In this document: piece after piece, positions 9,436 through 17,453 of the stretch
Layout: each line of letters begins with the position of its first letter
Numbering within the stretch: position 1 is the stretch's first letter
Assembly: GCA_018711225.1 (NCBI GenBank)
Contig: DVIP01000012.1
Span: 1-40,533, forward strand
Origin: Candidatus Cryptobacteroides intestinipullorum
GTDB taxonomy: Bacteria; Bacteroidota; Bacteroidia; Bacteroidales; UBA932
Length of the DNA: 40,533 bases
Reading direction: 5' to 3'
The notes under the pieces: model-generated
Seen by the model: only the letters and a program-made list of their open reading frames with translations
Database searches by the model: none
What the model was told of the DNA's origin: nothing
Translations under genes and position numbers: made by a program

Positions 9436-10641
9436 TCATTTCAACAATGCGGCAATCTTCTCCGCCGATTTTTCCAGGACTTCAGGTTTCGCGCACAATG
9501 AAATCCTGATATAATCCCGTCCGTTCTTCCCGAAAATAAAGCCAGGTGTAATGAAAACTCCCGCTCCGTACAATATCCTGTCGGATACCTGCTCTCCGAA
9601 AGAGGCTTCGGATTCCGGAGACAACAGCCTGTTGCCAGGTGCAATCCTGCCCCACAGGAACATGCCGCTGCTCGCGTGGTCATATCCCGCGCCGACAATA
9701 TCGAATATCCGTCCGGCAAGTTCCCTGCGTCTTCCGTACTCTTCGTTCAATGCCCTGAACCATTCCGGACCGCTGGCCAACGCCGCTACAGCCGCTTCCT
9801 GCAGAGGCTTGAACATACCGGAATCCATCTGGCTCTTCACTTTCAATATCTGAGAGATGATTTCCTGATCCGCGGCCACCATTCCTATCCTCCATCCGGA
9901 CATGTTGTGTGCCTTGCTCAAGGAGTTGAGTTCCAGACAGCAATCCTTTGCCCCCGGCACCGACAAGATGGAAATAGGATTATCGTTCAGGATAAAGCTG
10001 TAAGGATTGTCGTTGCATATCAGGATGCCGTGCCTGCGGCCGAAATCCACGAGCCTCGTATAAAGCTCCATCGTGGCAGGAGCCCCTGTAGGCATGTTGG
10101 GATAATTGGTCCACATTATCTTCACTCCTTCAAGGTCCGTCTTCTCCAATGCATCGAAATCCGGCTGCCAGCCGTTGTCCGCCTTCAGGTCATACGGAAC
10201 AAGCCGGGCCTCGGCCAGAGCCGTAGCAGAAGAATATGTAGGATATCCGGGGTCCGGAACCAGGACCTTGTCACCCTTGTCCAGGAACGCCAGGGATATC
10301 AGCAGGATGCCTTCCTTGGACCCCGCGAGCGGCTGGATTTCCTTAGACGGGTCGAGGGTGACCCCGTAATACCGTTCATACCACCCGGCAAAAGCCTTGC
10401 GTAGCTGAGGTATGCCGGTATAGCTCTGATATGCATGGTTTCCAGGCATGGATGCAGAACTCTTCAAGGCTTCTATCGCTTCTGCCGGAGGCATTCCGTC
10501 CGGAGCGCCTATTCCGAGATTGATCACCCTGTCTTTTCCTGCGGCTTCCCTTTCCGCGTTCATCCCGTCTATTTCCTTAAGTTTGCGGGAGAAGTAATAT
10601 TCCTGGACTGATTCTGTCCTGTGCGCCGGTCTGATTATCAT
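9436..10641 (-). CDS. Class I/II PLP-dependent aminotransferase (likely aromatic amino acid aminotransferase by context)
   Basis: INLGIGAPDGMPPAEAIEAL, VLVPDPGYPTYSS, CNDNPYSFILND, ELNSLSKAHNMSGWRIGMVA (PLP lysine), GRDYIRISLCA; sits between pheA and tyrA. Confidence 0.9.
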   Translation of the reverse strand: MIIRPAHRTESVQEYYFSRKLKEIDGMNAEREAAGKDRVINLGIGAPDGMPPAEAIEALKSSASMPGNHAYQSYTGIPQLRKAFAGWYERYYGVTLDPSKEIQPLAGSKEGILLISLAFLDKGDKVLVPDPGYPTYSSATALAEARLVPYDLKADNGWQPDFDALEKTDLEGVKIMWTNYPNMPTGAPATMELYTRLVDFGRRHGILICNDNPYSFILNDNPISILSVPGAKDCCLELNSLSKAHNMSGWRIGMVAADQEIISQILKVKSQMDSGMFKPLQEAAVAALASGPEWFRALNEEYGRRRELAGRIFDIVGAGYDHASSGMFLWGRIAPGNRLLSPESEASFGEQVSDRILYGAGVFITPGFIFGKNGRDYIRISLCAKPEVLEKSAEKIAALLK

Positions 10642-10713
10642 TGTCTTTACAGTCTTTATAATATTATTCGTTTGACATCAGTTGAACTTATGCCATGTCC
10701 ATGCGGCGATTTG

Positions 10714-11562
10714 CTATATGGCAGCCTCGTATTCGCCGAGAATATTCAGGTCGTCCATCAGAGGCCTCACCGCAGATATTGCCTGACTGTATCTGAGATA
10801 ATTGTCAAACTTGATATCCGCATAGAAAAAGTACTGCCATGATTTGCCGGGTATCGGAAGCGACTGTATTCTGGTCAGATTCATATCATAGAAAGACAAT
10901 ATGGTAAGTATCTGCGCCAGGGAGCCGGCCTTGTGCGGAAGCGTGAAACACAGCGAAACCTTGTTGACCTTTTCCTTAGGTATCGTTATCCTGTCGTCCA
11001 GAATGAGGAATCTGGTGAAATTCTGCTTGTATGTCTCGATACTTTCCTTCAGGATTTCAAGGCCGTAAAGGTCTGCTGCCAGGACCGATGCCACGGCACC
11101 CACGCCCTTGAGTTTCTGGCCGGCGACATCGGCCGCGCTTTTGGCGGTATCTTCCGATTCGACAAGCCTTATCCACGGGTATGCCTGGAAGAACGGTCGG
11201 GTCTGGTTTATCGCCATGTAGTGTGTCCTTACCTCCTTGATATCTTCTATCTTCTGCCCCGGCATGGCCATAAGGTTCTGCTGGATGCGCAAAAAAACCT
11301 CGCCTTTGATTTTCACGTTATATTTCCGCAGAAGTTCGAAGTTCGGCAGGAGTCCTCCGGAAACAGTATTCTCTATGGCCATCACCGCCGCATCCGCGTG
11401 TCCCGTATCCATGGACCTGTAAAGGTCATCGAAAGTAGGGCACTCCACTATATCCGGCGTCCTGCCGTCGTATTTCTCATAGAATATCCGTGCCGCCTGC
11501 TCGTGGAAACATCCGTGGTATCCCTGTATCGCCACACGTTTCCTGTTTTCTGTCTCAGTCAT
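10714..11562 (-). CDS. pheA: Prephenate dehydratase (with C-terminal ACT domain)
   Basis: VAIQGYHGCFHEQAARIFY, NTVSGGLLPNFELL, NQTRPFFQ, TRFLILDD, SLCFTLPHKAGSLAQILTILSFYDMNLTRIQSLPIPGKSWQYFFYADI. Confidence 0.93.
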   Translation of the reverse strand: MTETENRKRVAIQGYHGCFHEQAARIFYEKYDGRTPDIVECPTFDDLYRSMDTGHADAAVMAIENTVSGGLLPNFELLRKYNVKIKGEVFLRIQQNLMAMPGQKIEDIKEVRTHYMAINQTRPFFQAYPWIRLVESEDTAKSAADVAGQKLKGVGAVASVLAADLYGLEILKESIETYKQNFTRFLILDDRITIPKEKVNKVSLCFTLPHKAGSLAQILTILSFYDMNLTRIQSLPIPGKSWQYFFYADIKFDNYLRYSQAISAVRPLMDDLNILGEYEAAI

Positions 11563-11582
11563 ATCCGTATTCTCTAAATTTC

Positions 11583-11621
11583 GATTTCTTCGTAAACTCT
11601 TTTCATTTTCGTGTCACCCTC
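11583..11621. repeat. Decayed copy of the tyrA-aroF intergenic repeat in the pheA leader
   Basis: GATTTCTTCGTAAACTCTTTTCATTTTCGTGTCACCCTC resembles GATTTCTTCGAAATCCCTTTCCATTCCCGTT...GTCACCCTC (8299-8363) with one palindrome arm missing. Confidence 0.5.
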
Positions 11622-11661
11622 CGAATCCTCTTCTTTCATTTCATCGGATACACGTCAAATC

Positions 11662-11690
11662 AAAAAGAGCTGCCCGAATCCGGACAGCTC
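11662..11690 (-). terminator. Attenuator terminator (3:4 hairpin) upstream of pheA
   Basis: Minus strand GAGCTGTCCG-GATT-CGGGCAGCTC (10 pairs, one U-G) followed by TTTTT, located about 100 nt upstream of the pheA start codon. Confidence 0.85.
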
Positions 11691-11772
11691 CAACATAAAT
11701 CCCTTTATTATATTGTACACAACATACCGCCCGGCTATTTACCTTTTATGGAAATAGAAATAAAAATAACCG
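11680..11772 (-). promoter_or_regulatory. Attenuator alternative structures: protector 1:2 and antiterminator 2:3
   Basis: Minus strand segment 1 CGGTTATTT (11772-11764) pairs with AAATAGCCG (11740-11732). CCGGGCGG (11734-11727) pairs with CTGTCCGG (11687-11680), which includes most of the 5' terminator arm. Confidence 0.75.
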
Positions 11773-11795
11773 TATGCGCTAAATCGTGTATTCAT
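11739..11795 (-). CDS. Phe/Tyr-rich attenuator leader peptide, MNTRFSAYGYFYFYFHKR
   Basis: ATG AAT ACA CGA TTT AGC GCA TAC GGT TAT TTT TAT TTC TAT TTC CAT AAA AGG TAA; 8 of 18 residues are Phe/Tyr, directly upstream of an attenuator for a Phe/Tyr operon. Not in the ORF track because of its length. Confidence 0.85.
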   Translation of the reverse strand: MNTRFSAYGYFYFYFHKR

Positions 11796-11812
11796 ATCTC
11801 AAACACCGAGGA

Positions 11813-11841
11813 CAAATATACTAAAAAATTTTTCATGACAA
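11813..11841 (-). promoter_or_regulatory. Putative promoter of the pheA operon
   Basis: Minus strand TATATTTG (11820-11813) matches -7 TAnnTTTG; TTG (11841-11839) as -33 with 18-nt spacing; about 17 nt upstream of the leader ATG. Confidence 0.65.
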
Positions 11842-11887
11842 TATAATATATCTATTTTTTCGCATTTCCGGCCTTATCTCCCGAATA

Positions 11888-13729
11888 TCATTCCGCCGTC
11901 ACCACCTTTACGCCGTCTTCCGGATATTCCGCCATATAGAACGGGAAATAGCCTTTATACATGTCTGAACCGTTCTCTTCATAATAATAGACCACGTCCC
12001 TTACCGGAGTGAAATGCTGGACATTGCTTTCCCCTTTTTCAAACATGACAGATCCTATATGATTTATAAGAAGATAATGGTCCAATCGGTGTGCATCTGA
12101 AACATTGTCTTCGTTAAGATAGTATTTCAGCGCATAATCGAGATATACACGATCCTGCAGCACCTGATCTTCAAAAGTGATGGTCGGGCCTTCGGAACCG
12201 TCGGGCACATCGAAAGATTCATCCGGAAGCGGATAAAAACCATTGAGAGTCGCATAATAAATGGATTGCGGGCAGTCCCATATAACGAGATCCGGATCTA
12301 TCGTAAAACTCGGTTTGTAATTCAATTTCGTGAAATAGAATATCTTGTCCTTCACATCTGACGGACCGTCCACCAGTCTCGCATCCACCCGGAATTTCCC
12401 GTAGTCGTTCAATGTTACGTTCGCTTCCCAATCGTTTTTCTTGGAAACGGTAATATTCTGGTAATCGCCGTTTTCATAATGGATATCCCCGATAGAGAAT
12501 TCCACATGTGCATCCGGATATGCAGGATGTTTGTACTGCCATTTGATTGTATACGTATTGCCGACATTGACTACTGACGGATAATAAAGTTCTTCTTCAA
12601 TTTCCTTTATTTCATAACCCAAGAGACCCTCTCCGCTCGTGCCTCGCTCTTTCCCGTCCTTTCCATACAGGATGACCGTAATATCACACTTCCCCGTATC
12701 TGTAAATGTAATGTCGAACGTATCTTCTGACGATGCCTTCTCTATATCCGTTCCCGTACCGTCCGTGTAGTCTACTGTAAGGCCGTACGATATCCCCTCC
12801 ATCGGCTTGACACTTTCGAATGGCTTGATCTTTATCCGGTAGTCTGTTCCAGTATACAAAGTCCGTCCTGTCACCTTGGTCTCCTTCCCGTCCCCGACAG
12901 AATATATTTCATATTCCAGGTCATCTATAGGACGAAGCGGGTACAATTTCGATAAATCTTCTTTATCATATCGCGTCAAACCACTCCAATATCCACCTAC
13001 ATTTGCTGTTGTAATTTCATCCGACGGTCGCATAATAGTATTAACTTTATCATCGTTAGTTTCTGTTACATGAGACGTAAATTCATCAGAATCTTTCAGC
13101 CCTATAAGATGTCCTATGGCATGCATTATGGCATATCTTCGTTGGGAAGGATCAAGATACTCCCATATATAGTATCCTGTATTTATTGTAATACGCCCGT
13201 TGAGATTTCCTGTCAAAGGTGTTACAGTCACAAGAGCTGAGCCGAAAGCAAATGTCGGAGTAGAAGTCACTTCAATAGCAGCATTTGTCCCGCCAGGATA
13301 GGAAGCTGTCGTACTGAAAAAGATATTGCAATCATCTATGGAGTTCCATTCCGATATGGCTTCTTCCAGAAGCATATCACTGTTACTCATGGCATCCATT
13401 TGGTATTTGTCAATATGGATCTGTTGCTGTTCTCTGGCAAGTCTTATACTCTCTGCATTGATTCTTGTCTTAGGTACGGATCTACAGTTCATCAATTCGT
13501 TCTTATAAAATATAAATTCATTCGAAACAAGATAGTATTCGTCATATACCCGGACAGCCGTAGTGTCATATCCCCAATCGGCCAAAAGCTGCATATCCTC
13601 AGTATATGCATCCTCTGTCTTTGACAATCCGGATTCATCCAAAGTCTTTTCATCAGCAAGTTCTTCCACGCTGCAGGCCATAAACATGCATGCCATTGCC
13701 GCAAGAATCAATAAAAGGTTTCGTTTCAT
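11888..13729 (-). CDS. Lipoprotein with M57/M10-like zincin domain lacking the catalytic Glu
   Basis: Lipoprotein signal MKRNLLLILAAMACMFMACS; zincin-like IMHAIGHLIGLKDSDE where HEIGHxIGxxHTD would be expected; large C-terminal beta-rich region. Confidence 0.75.
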   Translation of the reverse strand: MKRNLLLILAAMACMFMACSVEELADEKTLDESGLSKTEDAYTEDMQLLADWGYDTTAVRVYDEYYLVSNEFIFYKNELMNCRSVPKTRINAESIRLAREQQQIHIDKYQMDAMSNSDMLLEEAISEWNSIDDCNIFFSTTASYPGGTNAAIEVTSTPTFAFGSALVTVTPLTGNLNGRITINTGYYIWEYLDPSQRRYAIMHAIGHLIGLKDSDEFTSHVTETNDDKVNTIMRPSDEITTANVGGYWSGLTRYDKEDLSKLYPLRPIDDLEYEIYSVGDGKETKVTGRTLYTGTDYRIKIKPFESVKPMEGISYGLTVDYTDGTGTDIEKASSEDTFDITFTDTGKCDITVILYGKDGKERGTSGEGLLGYEIKEIEEELYYPSVVNVGNTYTIKWQYKHPAYPDAHVEFSIGDIHYENGDYQNITVSKKNDWEANVTLNDYGKFRVDARLVDGPSDVKDKIFYFTKLNYKPSFTIDPDLVIWDCPQSIYYATLNGFYPLPDESFDVPDGSEGPTITFEDQVLQDRVYLDYALKYYLNEDNVSDAHRLDHYLLINHIGSVMFEKGESNVQHFTPVRDVVYYYEENGSDMYKGYFPFYMAEYPEDGVKVVTAE

Positions 13730-13751
13730 TGTACTATGATTTTTAAATGGG

Positions 13752-14339
13752 TTATTGTATCTTTTCAAGATTTCCGTAATAGTAATATTTGTGTGTCGCG
13801 CCAGGATCATTGACATGCTTTTTTACTACATTTAAACGGTATTTTGAAGAATAAAATGTCCGGTTATTTTCTGCCTGATATAATTTCAGACGAAATTCGT
13901 AATTTCCCTCTTCAGGAATGATAACATCAAGCTGCCTATGATAATCATGTATGTTTCCTGGATAATAATCCGGATCCCATTCGTGTTCAAGAGAAAATAG
14001 CCCGTCAAAGTATTTTTCGTCTTTATCATTTGTAATTACAGGAGAATTGAACTGATAATCTATGTCTGCTCCTGCTTGAAATTCAAGATTTTCCCCTTTA
14101 AACATCTCAAATGACGCATCGACACGTTTTTTAAATATGGTATCATTAGGGATATTATATGCCATGTGCATAAAATACACATCACTGGCCCCGGTACCTT
14201 CCCCTCCCCATAAATCAACGGCAGAATACAATTCCACGACTGGTGTTTCTTCAGACGGCGTCTTTTTTTCGGACTTTTCGCTGCAGGCCATGACTGAACA
14301 TGCCATGGCGACAAAAATCAATAAAAGGTCTCGTTTCAT
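13752..14339 (-). CDS. Small lipoprotein of a local paralogous family
   Basis: MKRDLLLIFVAMACSVMACS lipobox; C-terminal EFRLKLYQAENNRTFYSSKYRLNVVKK...YYYYGNLEKIQ shared with neighbours. Confidence 0.75.
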   Translation of the reverse strand: MKRDLLLIFVAMACSVMACSEKSEKKTPSEETPVVELYSAVDLWGGEGTGASDVYFMHMAYNIPNDTIFKKRVDASFEMFKGENLEFQAGADIDYQFNSPVITNDKDEKYFDGLFSLEHEWDPDYYPGNIHDYHRQLDVIIPEEGNYEFRLKLYQAENNRTFYSSKYRLNVVKKHVNDPGATHKYYYYGNLEKIQ

Positions 14340-14358
14340 GGTATTATTATTTATGTGA

Positions 14359-14934
14359 TTATTGTATCTTTTCAAATTTTCCGGCATAATAGTATGGATA
14401 TTCAGCTTCTGCCGGGCGGTCCACGCGTTTCAGACTTAATCGGTATCTGGGCGAATAAAAGGTAGTATCTTTTTCCGTCTGGTGGAATTTCAGACGAAAT
14501 TCATGTTCGCCGTCCTCCGTTACGTCAAAATCGATTGGACGAAAGAAATCATGGTGAACAACAGTCCAGATCGGGTACCATTCCAATTCAACGCCAAAAA
14601 GATGGTCATAGTATTCCTGACCAATGGCATTTGTCACTACAGAACATGAGGAATTGTCTACCCTAAACAGGAGAGGTTCACCTGCAAATGTTTCCACCGT
14701 CACATTGACGGTACCGGAAAACAAATCATTCACAGGAACATCATATCCTATCGCCAATGAGTAAGCGTTCATATTTCCTGACAGTCCTTCTTCTTCACGG
14801 TCTTCAAGATAATCGAAAGAGTACAGCTCCACTAAATACTCTTCGTCATCCTGCAGTCCGTTGTCAGGCTCCACGCTGCAAGCCACAGCTATGCCGGAAA
14901 TTGCGGCGAAAATAAGCAGATGATTTGTTTTCAT
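14359..14934 (-). CDS. Small lipoprotein of the same local paralogous family
   Basis: MKTNHLLIFAAISGIAVACS lipobox; EFRLKFHQTEKDTTFYSPRYRLSLKR...YPYYYAGKFEKIQ. Confidence 0.75.
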   Translation of the reverse strand: MKTNHLLIFAAISGIAVACSVEPDNGLQDDEEYLVELYSFDYLEDREEEGLSGNMNAYSLAIGYDVPVNDLFSGTVNVTVETFAGEPLLFRVDNSSCSVVTNAIGQEYYDHLFGVELEWYPIWTVVHHDFFRPIDFDVTEDGEHEFRLKFHQTEKDTTFYSPRYRLSLKRVDRPAEAEYPYYYAGKFEKIQ

Positions 14935-14962
14935 GGTGAAATGAATTTAAGTGGTTAGTGTT

Positions 14963-15165
14963 TTATTCTATTTTCTCCAGGTTTCCGTAATAGTAATAAT
15001 GGTGCGTGGCATCGGGGTCGTATTCGAAATCTTTCTTCACCACATCCAATCTGTATTTCTTGGAATAGAAAGTAGTGTCATTTTCGACCTGATATAGTTT
15101 CAGACGGAATTCATAGCATCCTTCTTCCGGAATGACAACATGAAGCTCCTTATAATAATCATGTG
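14963..15165 (-). pseudogene. Truncated third lipoprotein paralogue (C-terminal remnant only)
   Basis: Minus-strand translation HDYYKELHVVIPEEGCYEFRLKLYQVENDTTFYSKKYRLDVVKKDFEYDPDATHHYYYYGNLEKIE-stop aligns with the C-terminus of 13752-14339; homology ends at a repeat around 15161-15166. Confidence 0.75.
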
Positions 15166-15193
15166 CGTCTCCCAGTCGCGGTCCCTTCGGGAC
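15163..15193. repeat. REP-like element sharing GTGCG(A/T)CTCCCAGTCGCGG with 8470-8488, followed by GTCCC-TTC-GGGAC
   Basis: GTGCGTCTCCCAGTCGCGG differs from the tyrA-adjacent copy at one position; GTCCC-TTC-GGGAC (15181-15193) is a further 3-nt-loop hairpin. Confidence 0.7.
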
Positions 15194-15212
15194 TTTTGAC
15201 CCAACCCCATAT

Positions 15213-15241
15213 AAAAAAGCAACCGGATTGCAAATCCGGTT
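15213..15241 (-). terminator. REP-like palindrome apparently acting as the frr terminator
   Basis: Minus strand AACCGGATT-TGC-AATCCGGTT followed by GC and TTTTTT; core identical to the repeat at 5937-5951. Confidence 0.75.
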
Positions 15242-15278
15242 GAACAGTCAAGTATTAAATCCGGACCCCCGGTCTCTG

Positions 15279-15842
15279 TCAGACAGTCAGGATCTCCTTT
15301 TCCTTTGCAGAAACGATCTCGTCGGTTTTCTTTACGAAAGCATCGGTCTCCTTCTGGGTATTCTGCTCGAGATCTTTCTCGGTATCCTCCGGAAGCCCTT
15401 CCTTCTGAGCCTTTTTAAGGGCGTCGATAGCATCCCTGCGGGCATTTCTTATCACGACCTTGGCGCTCTCGCCTGCCGCCTTCACCTTTTTTATCAGCTC
15501 TTTTCTCCTGTCTTCGGTAAGCGGCGGCACAGTACAGCGGATGGTCTCGCCGTTGTTCTGCGGCGTCAGGCCGATATTGGCATCCATAATAGCCTTCTCG
15601 ATGGCAGGTATCATCTTCTTCTCCCATGGCTGTATGGCGAGTGTTTTCGCATCGGGAGTAGTGACGGATGCCACCTGAGGGATAGGAGTAGGCGTGCCGT
15701 AATAGTCCACGACAATGTTGTTGAAGACAGAAGGATTGGCCTTGCCCACCCTGTATGTCTTGAGGTCCTCTTCCAGGAATTTCACAGCATCAGCCATTTT
15801 TGACTTGGCTGCGGAAACGATTTCTTTTGCGTTGTCTATCAT
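15279..15842 (-). CDS. frr: Ribosome recycling factor
   Basis: MIDNAKEIVSAAKSKMADAVKFLEEDLKTYRVGKANPSVFNNIVVDYYGTPTPIPQVASVTTPDAKTLAIQPWEK. Confidence 0.96.
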   Translation of the reverse strand: MIDNAKEIVSAAKSKMADAVKFLEEDLKTYRVGKANPSVFNNIVVDYYGTPTPIPQVASVTTPDAKTLAIQPWEKKMIPAIEKAIMDANIGLTPQNNGETIRCTVPPLTEDRRKELIKKVKAAGESAKVVIRNARRDAIDALKKAQKEGLPEDTEKDLEQNTQKETDAFVKKTDEIVSAKEKEILTV

Positions 15843-15929
15843 AATATTGTCAATTTGATTTCTATCGGGAACCGCGCACGGGAGGGACACCGGAACAGGA
15901 TTTCCATGAACGCCGTGCCGCCGGACTCG

Positions 15930-16634
15930 CTATACATGGACCAGCGTACCTACCTTTTCTCCACCGAGCAGCTTCAGCAGATTCCCTTCGGCATTCATAT
16001 CGAACACGATTATCGGCATATTCCCTTCGCGGCACAATGCGAACGCTGTCTGATCCATCACTTTCAGATGATCTTCGAGAGCCTTGTCGAAGGTAATGTC
16101 GTCATATTTCACGGCATTCGGGTCTTTTTCCGGATCGGCAGTATATACCCCGTCCACGCGCGTGCCTTTCAGAAGGGCATCGGCACCTATCTCCAGGGCT
16201 CTCAGAGCCGCACCGGAATCAGTCGTGAAAAACGGATTCCCCGTACCGCCCGCTATGAGGGAAACCCCGCCTTTTTCCATGAACGAAACGGCATCATCCC
16301 TCATGTAATATCTGGCGACAGGCATCATGGGAGTCGCCGTAAAGACCTCTGCCTCCACTCCTTTCGAACGTATGGCCATAGCCAGTCCCAATGAATTTAT
16401 AACAGTGGCCAGCATGCCCATCTTGTCTCCGTTCACCCTGTCGAAACCTTTTCCCACACCGGAAAGGCCTCTGAAAATATTGCCTCCCCCTATCACAATG
16501 GCCACCTGAAGGCCGGCCTTCACGGCAGAAGCTATTTCCCCTGCGTACGCAGACAGGACATCCTCGCTTATGCCTTTCCCGGACGGACCTCCGAGACTCT
16601 CGCCGCTGAGTTTCAGCAGAACACGTTTATACAT
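15930..16634 (-). CDS. pyrH: UMP kinase
   Basis: YKRVLLKLSGESLGG, VIGGGNIFRG, GTGNPFFTTDSGAALRA, LLKGTRVDGVYTADPEKDPNA. Confidence 0.96.
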   Translation of the reverse strand: MYKRVLLKLSGESLGGPSGKGISEDVLSAYAGEIASAVKAGLQVAIVIGGGNIFRGLSGVGKGFDRVNGDKMGMLATVINSLGLAMAIRSKGVEAEVFTATPMMPVARYYMRDDAVSFMEKGGVSLIAGGTGNPFFTTDSGAALRALEIGADALLKGTRVDGVYTADPEKDPNAVKYDDITFDKALEDHLKVMDQTAFALCREGNMPIIVFDMNAEGNLLKLLGGEKVGTLVHV

Positions 16635-16746
16635 ATTAAGGTATTGAAATTTTACGCAAACAAAAATATCATTTTATTATGAAACTTGCAAGAAAGAATA
16701 TATCTTTGCACAACTGAAGACTGAAACGAATTTTTTGGATACTGAT

Positions 16747-17430
16747 ATGGCAAACATTTTTACATCTTCTATCGGCAAGAAACTCATAATGAGCATCAGC
16801 GGACTGTTTCTCATTATCTTTCTCCTGCTTCACCTTACCATCAATTCATTTTCCATCATTGATTCACTGACAGGTAATTTCGGTGCAGAAGACGGGTTGT
16901 TCGCCCTCGGATGCGAATTCATGTCACTTCCTATAGTCACTGTAATGGTGCCTGTACTTGCATTCGGTTTCATTATCCATATCATCTATGCCATCATACT
17001 TACACTGCATAACCTCAACACCAGAGGCGGATATTTCCGCTACAAGGTAAGCAGCAAGGCCAAAGCCGACTCATGGGCATCCAAGAACATGATAGTTCTG
17101 GGTATCATCGTACTCGGTTTCCTGGCTTTCCACCTTACACATTTCTGGGCAGACATGCAGCTGAAGGAATTCATGGGCGAAGAAGCTGTCGACCCATACC
17201 TTCTTCTTACAACCACTTTCGGACACTGGTGGGTGGTATTGCTGTATATCGTCTGGTTCGGGGCTCTGTGGTTCCACCTTACCCACGGCTTCTGGAGCGC
17301 ATTCCAGACTATCGGTTGGAACAACATGATCTGGCTGAAGCGACTTAAAGTCATCGCATACATTTTCGCGACACTGATATTTATCGGATTTTCCGCAGTA
17401 GCTGTCAACGCCTGCATAATGGCAGCATGA
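16747..17430 (+). CDS. sdhC: Succinate dehydrogenase/fumarate reductase cytochrome b subunit (b558 type)
   Basis: MANIFTSSIGKKLIMSISGLFLIIFLLLHLTIN, HNLNTRGGYFRYKVSSKAKADSWASKNMIVLGIIVLGFLAFHLTHFW, LWFHLTHGFWSAFQTIGWNN; multiple TM segments with conserved His. Confidence 0.9.
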   Translation: MANIFTSSIGKKLIMSISGLFLIIFLLLHLTINSFSIIDSLTGNFGAEDGLFALGCEFMSLPIVTVMVPVLAFGFIIHIIYAIILTLHNLNTRGGYFRYKVSSKAKADSWASKNMIVLGIIVLGFLAFHLTHFWADMQLKEFMGEEAVDPYLLLTTTFGHWWVVLLYIVWFGALWFHLTHGFWSAFQTIGWNNMIWLKRLKVIAYIFATLIFIGFSAVAVNACIMAA

Positions 17431-17453
17431 CGATAAATACAGAAAAGGACTTG

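Noticed and set aside
15228-15803. Plus-strand ORF beginning MQIRLN over the repeat and opposite frr
   Set aside because: The start is generated by the palindrome (same MQIRLN as at 5940) and the body is antisense to frr.
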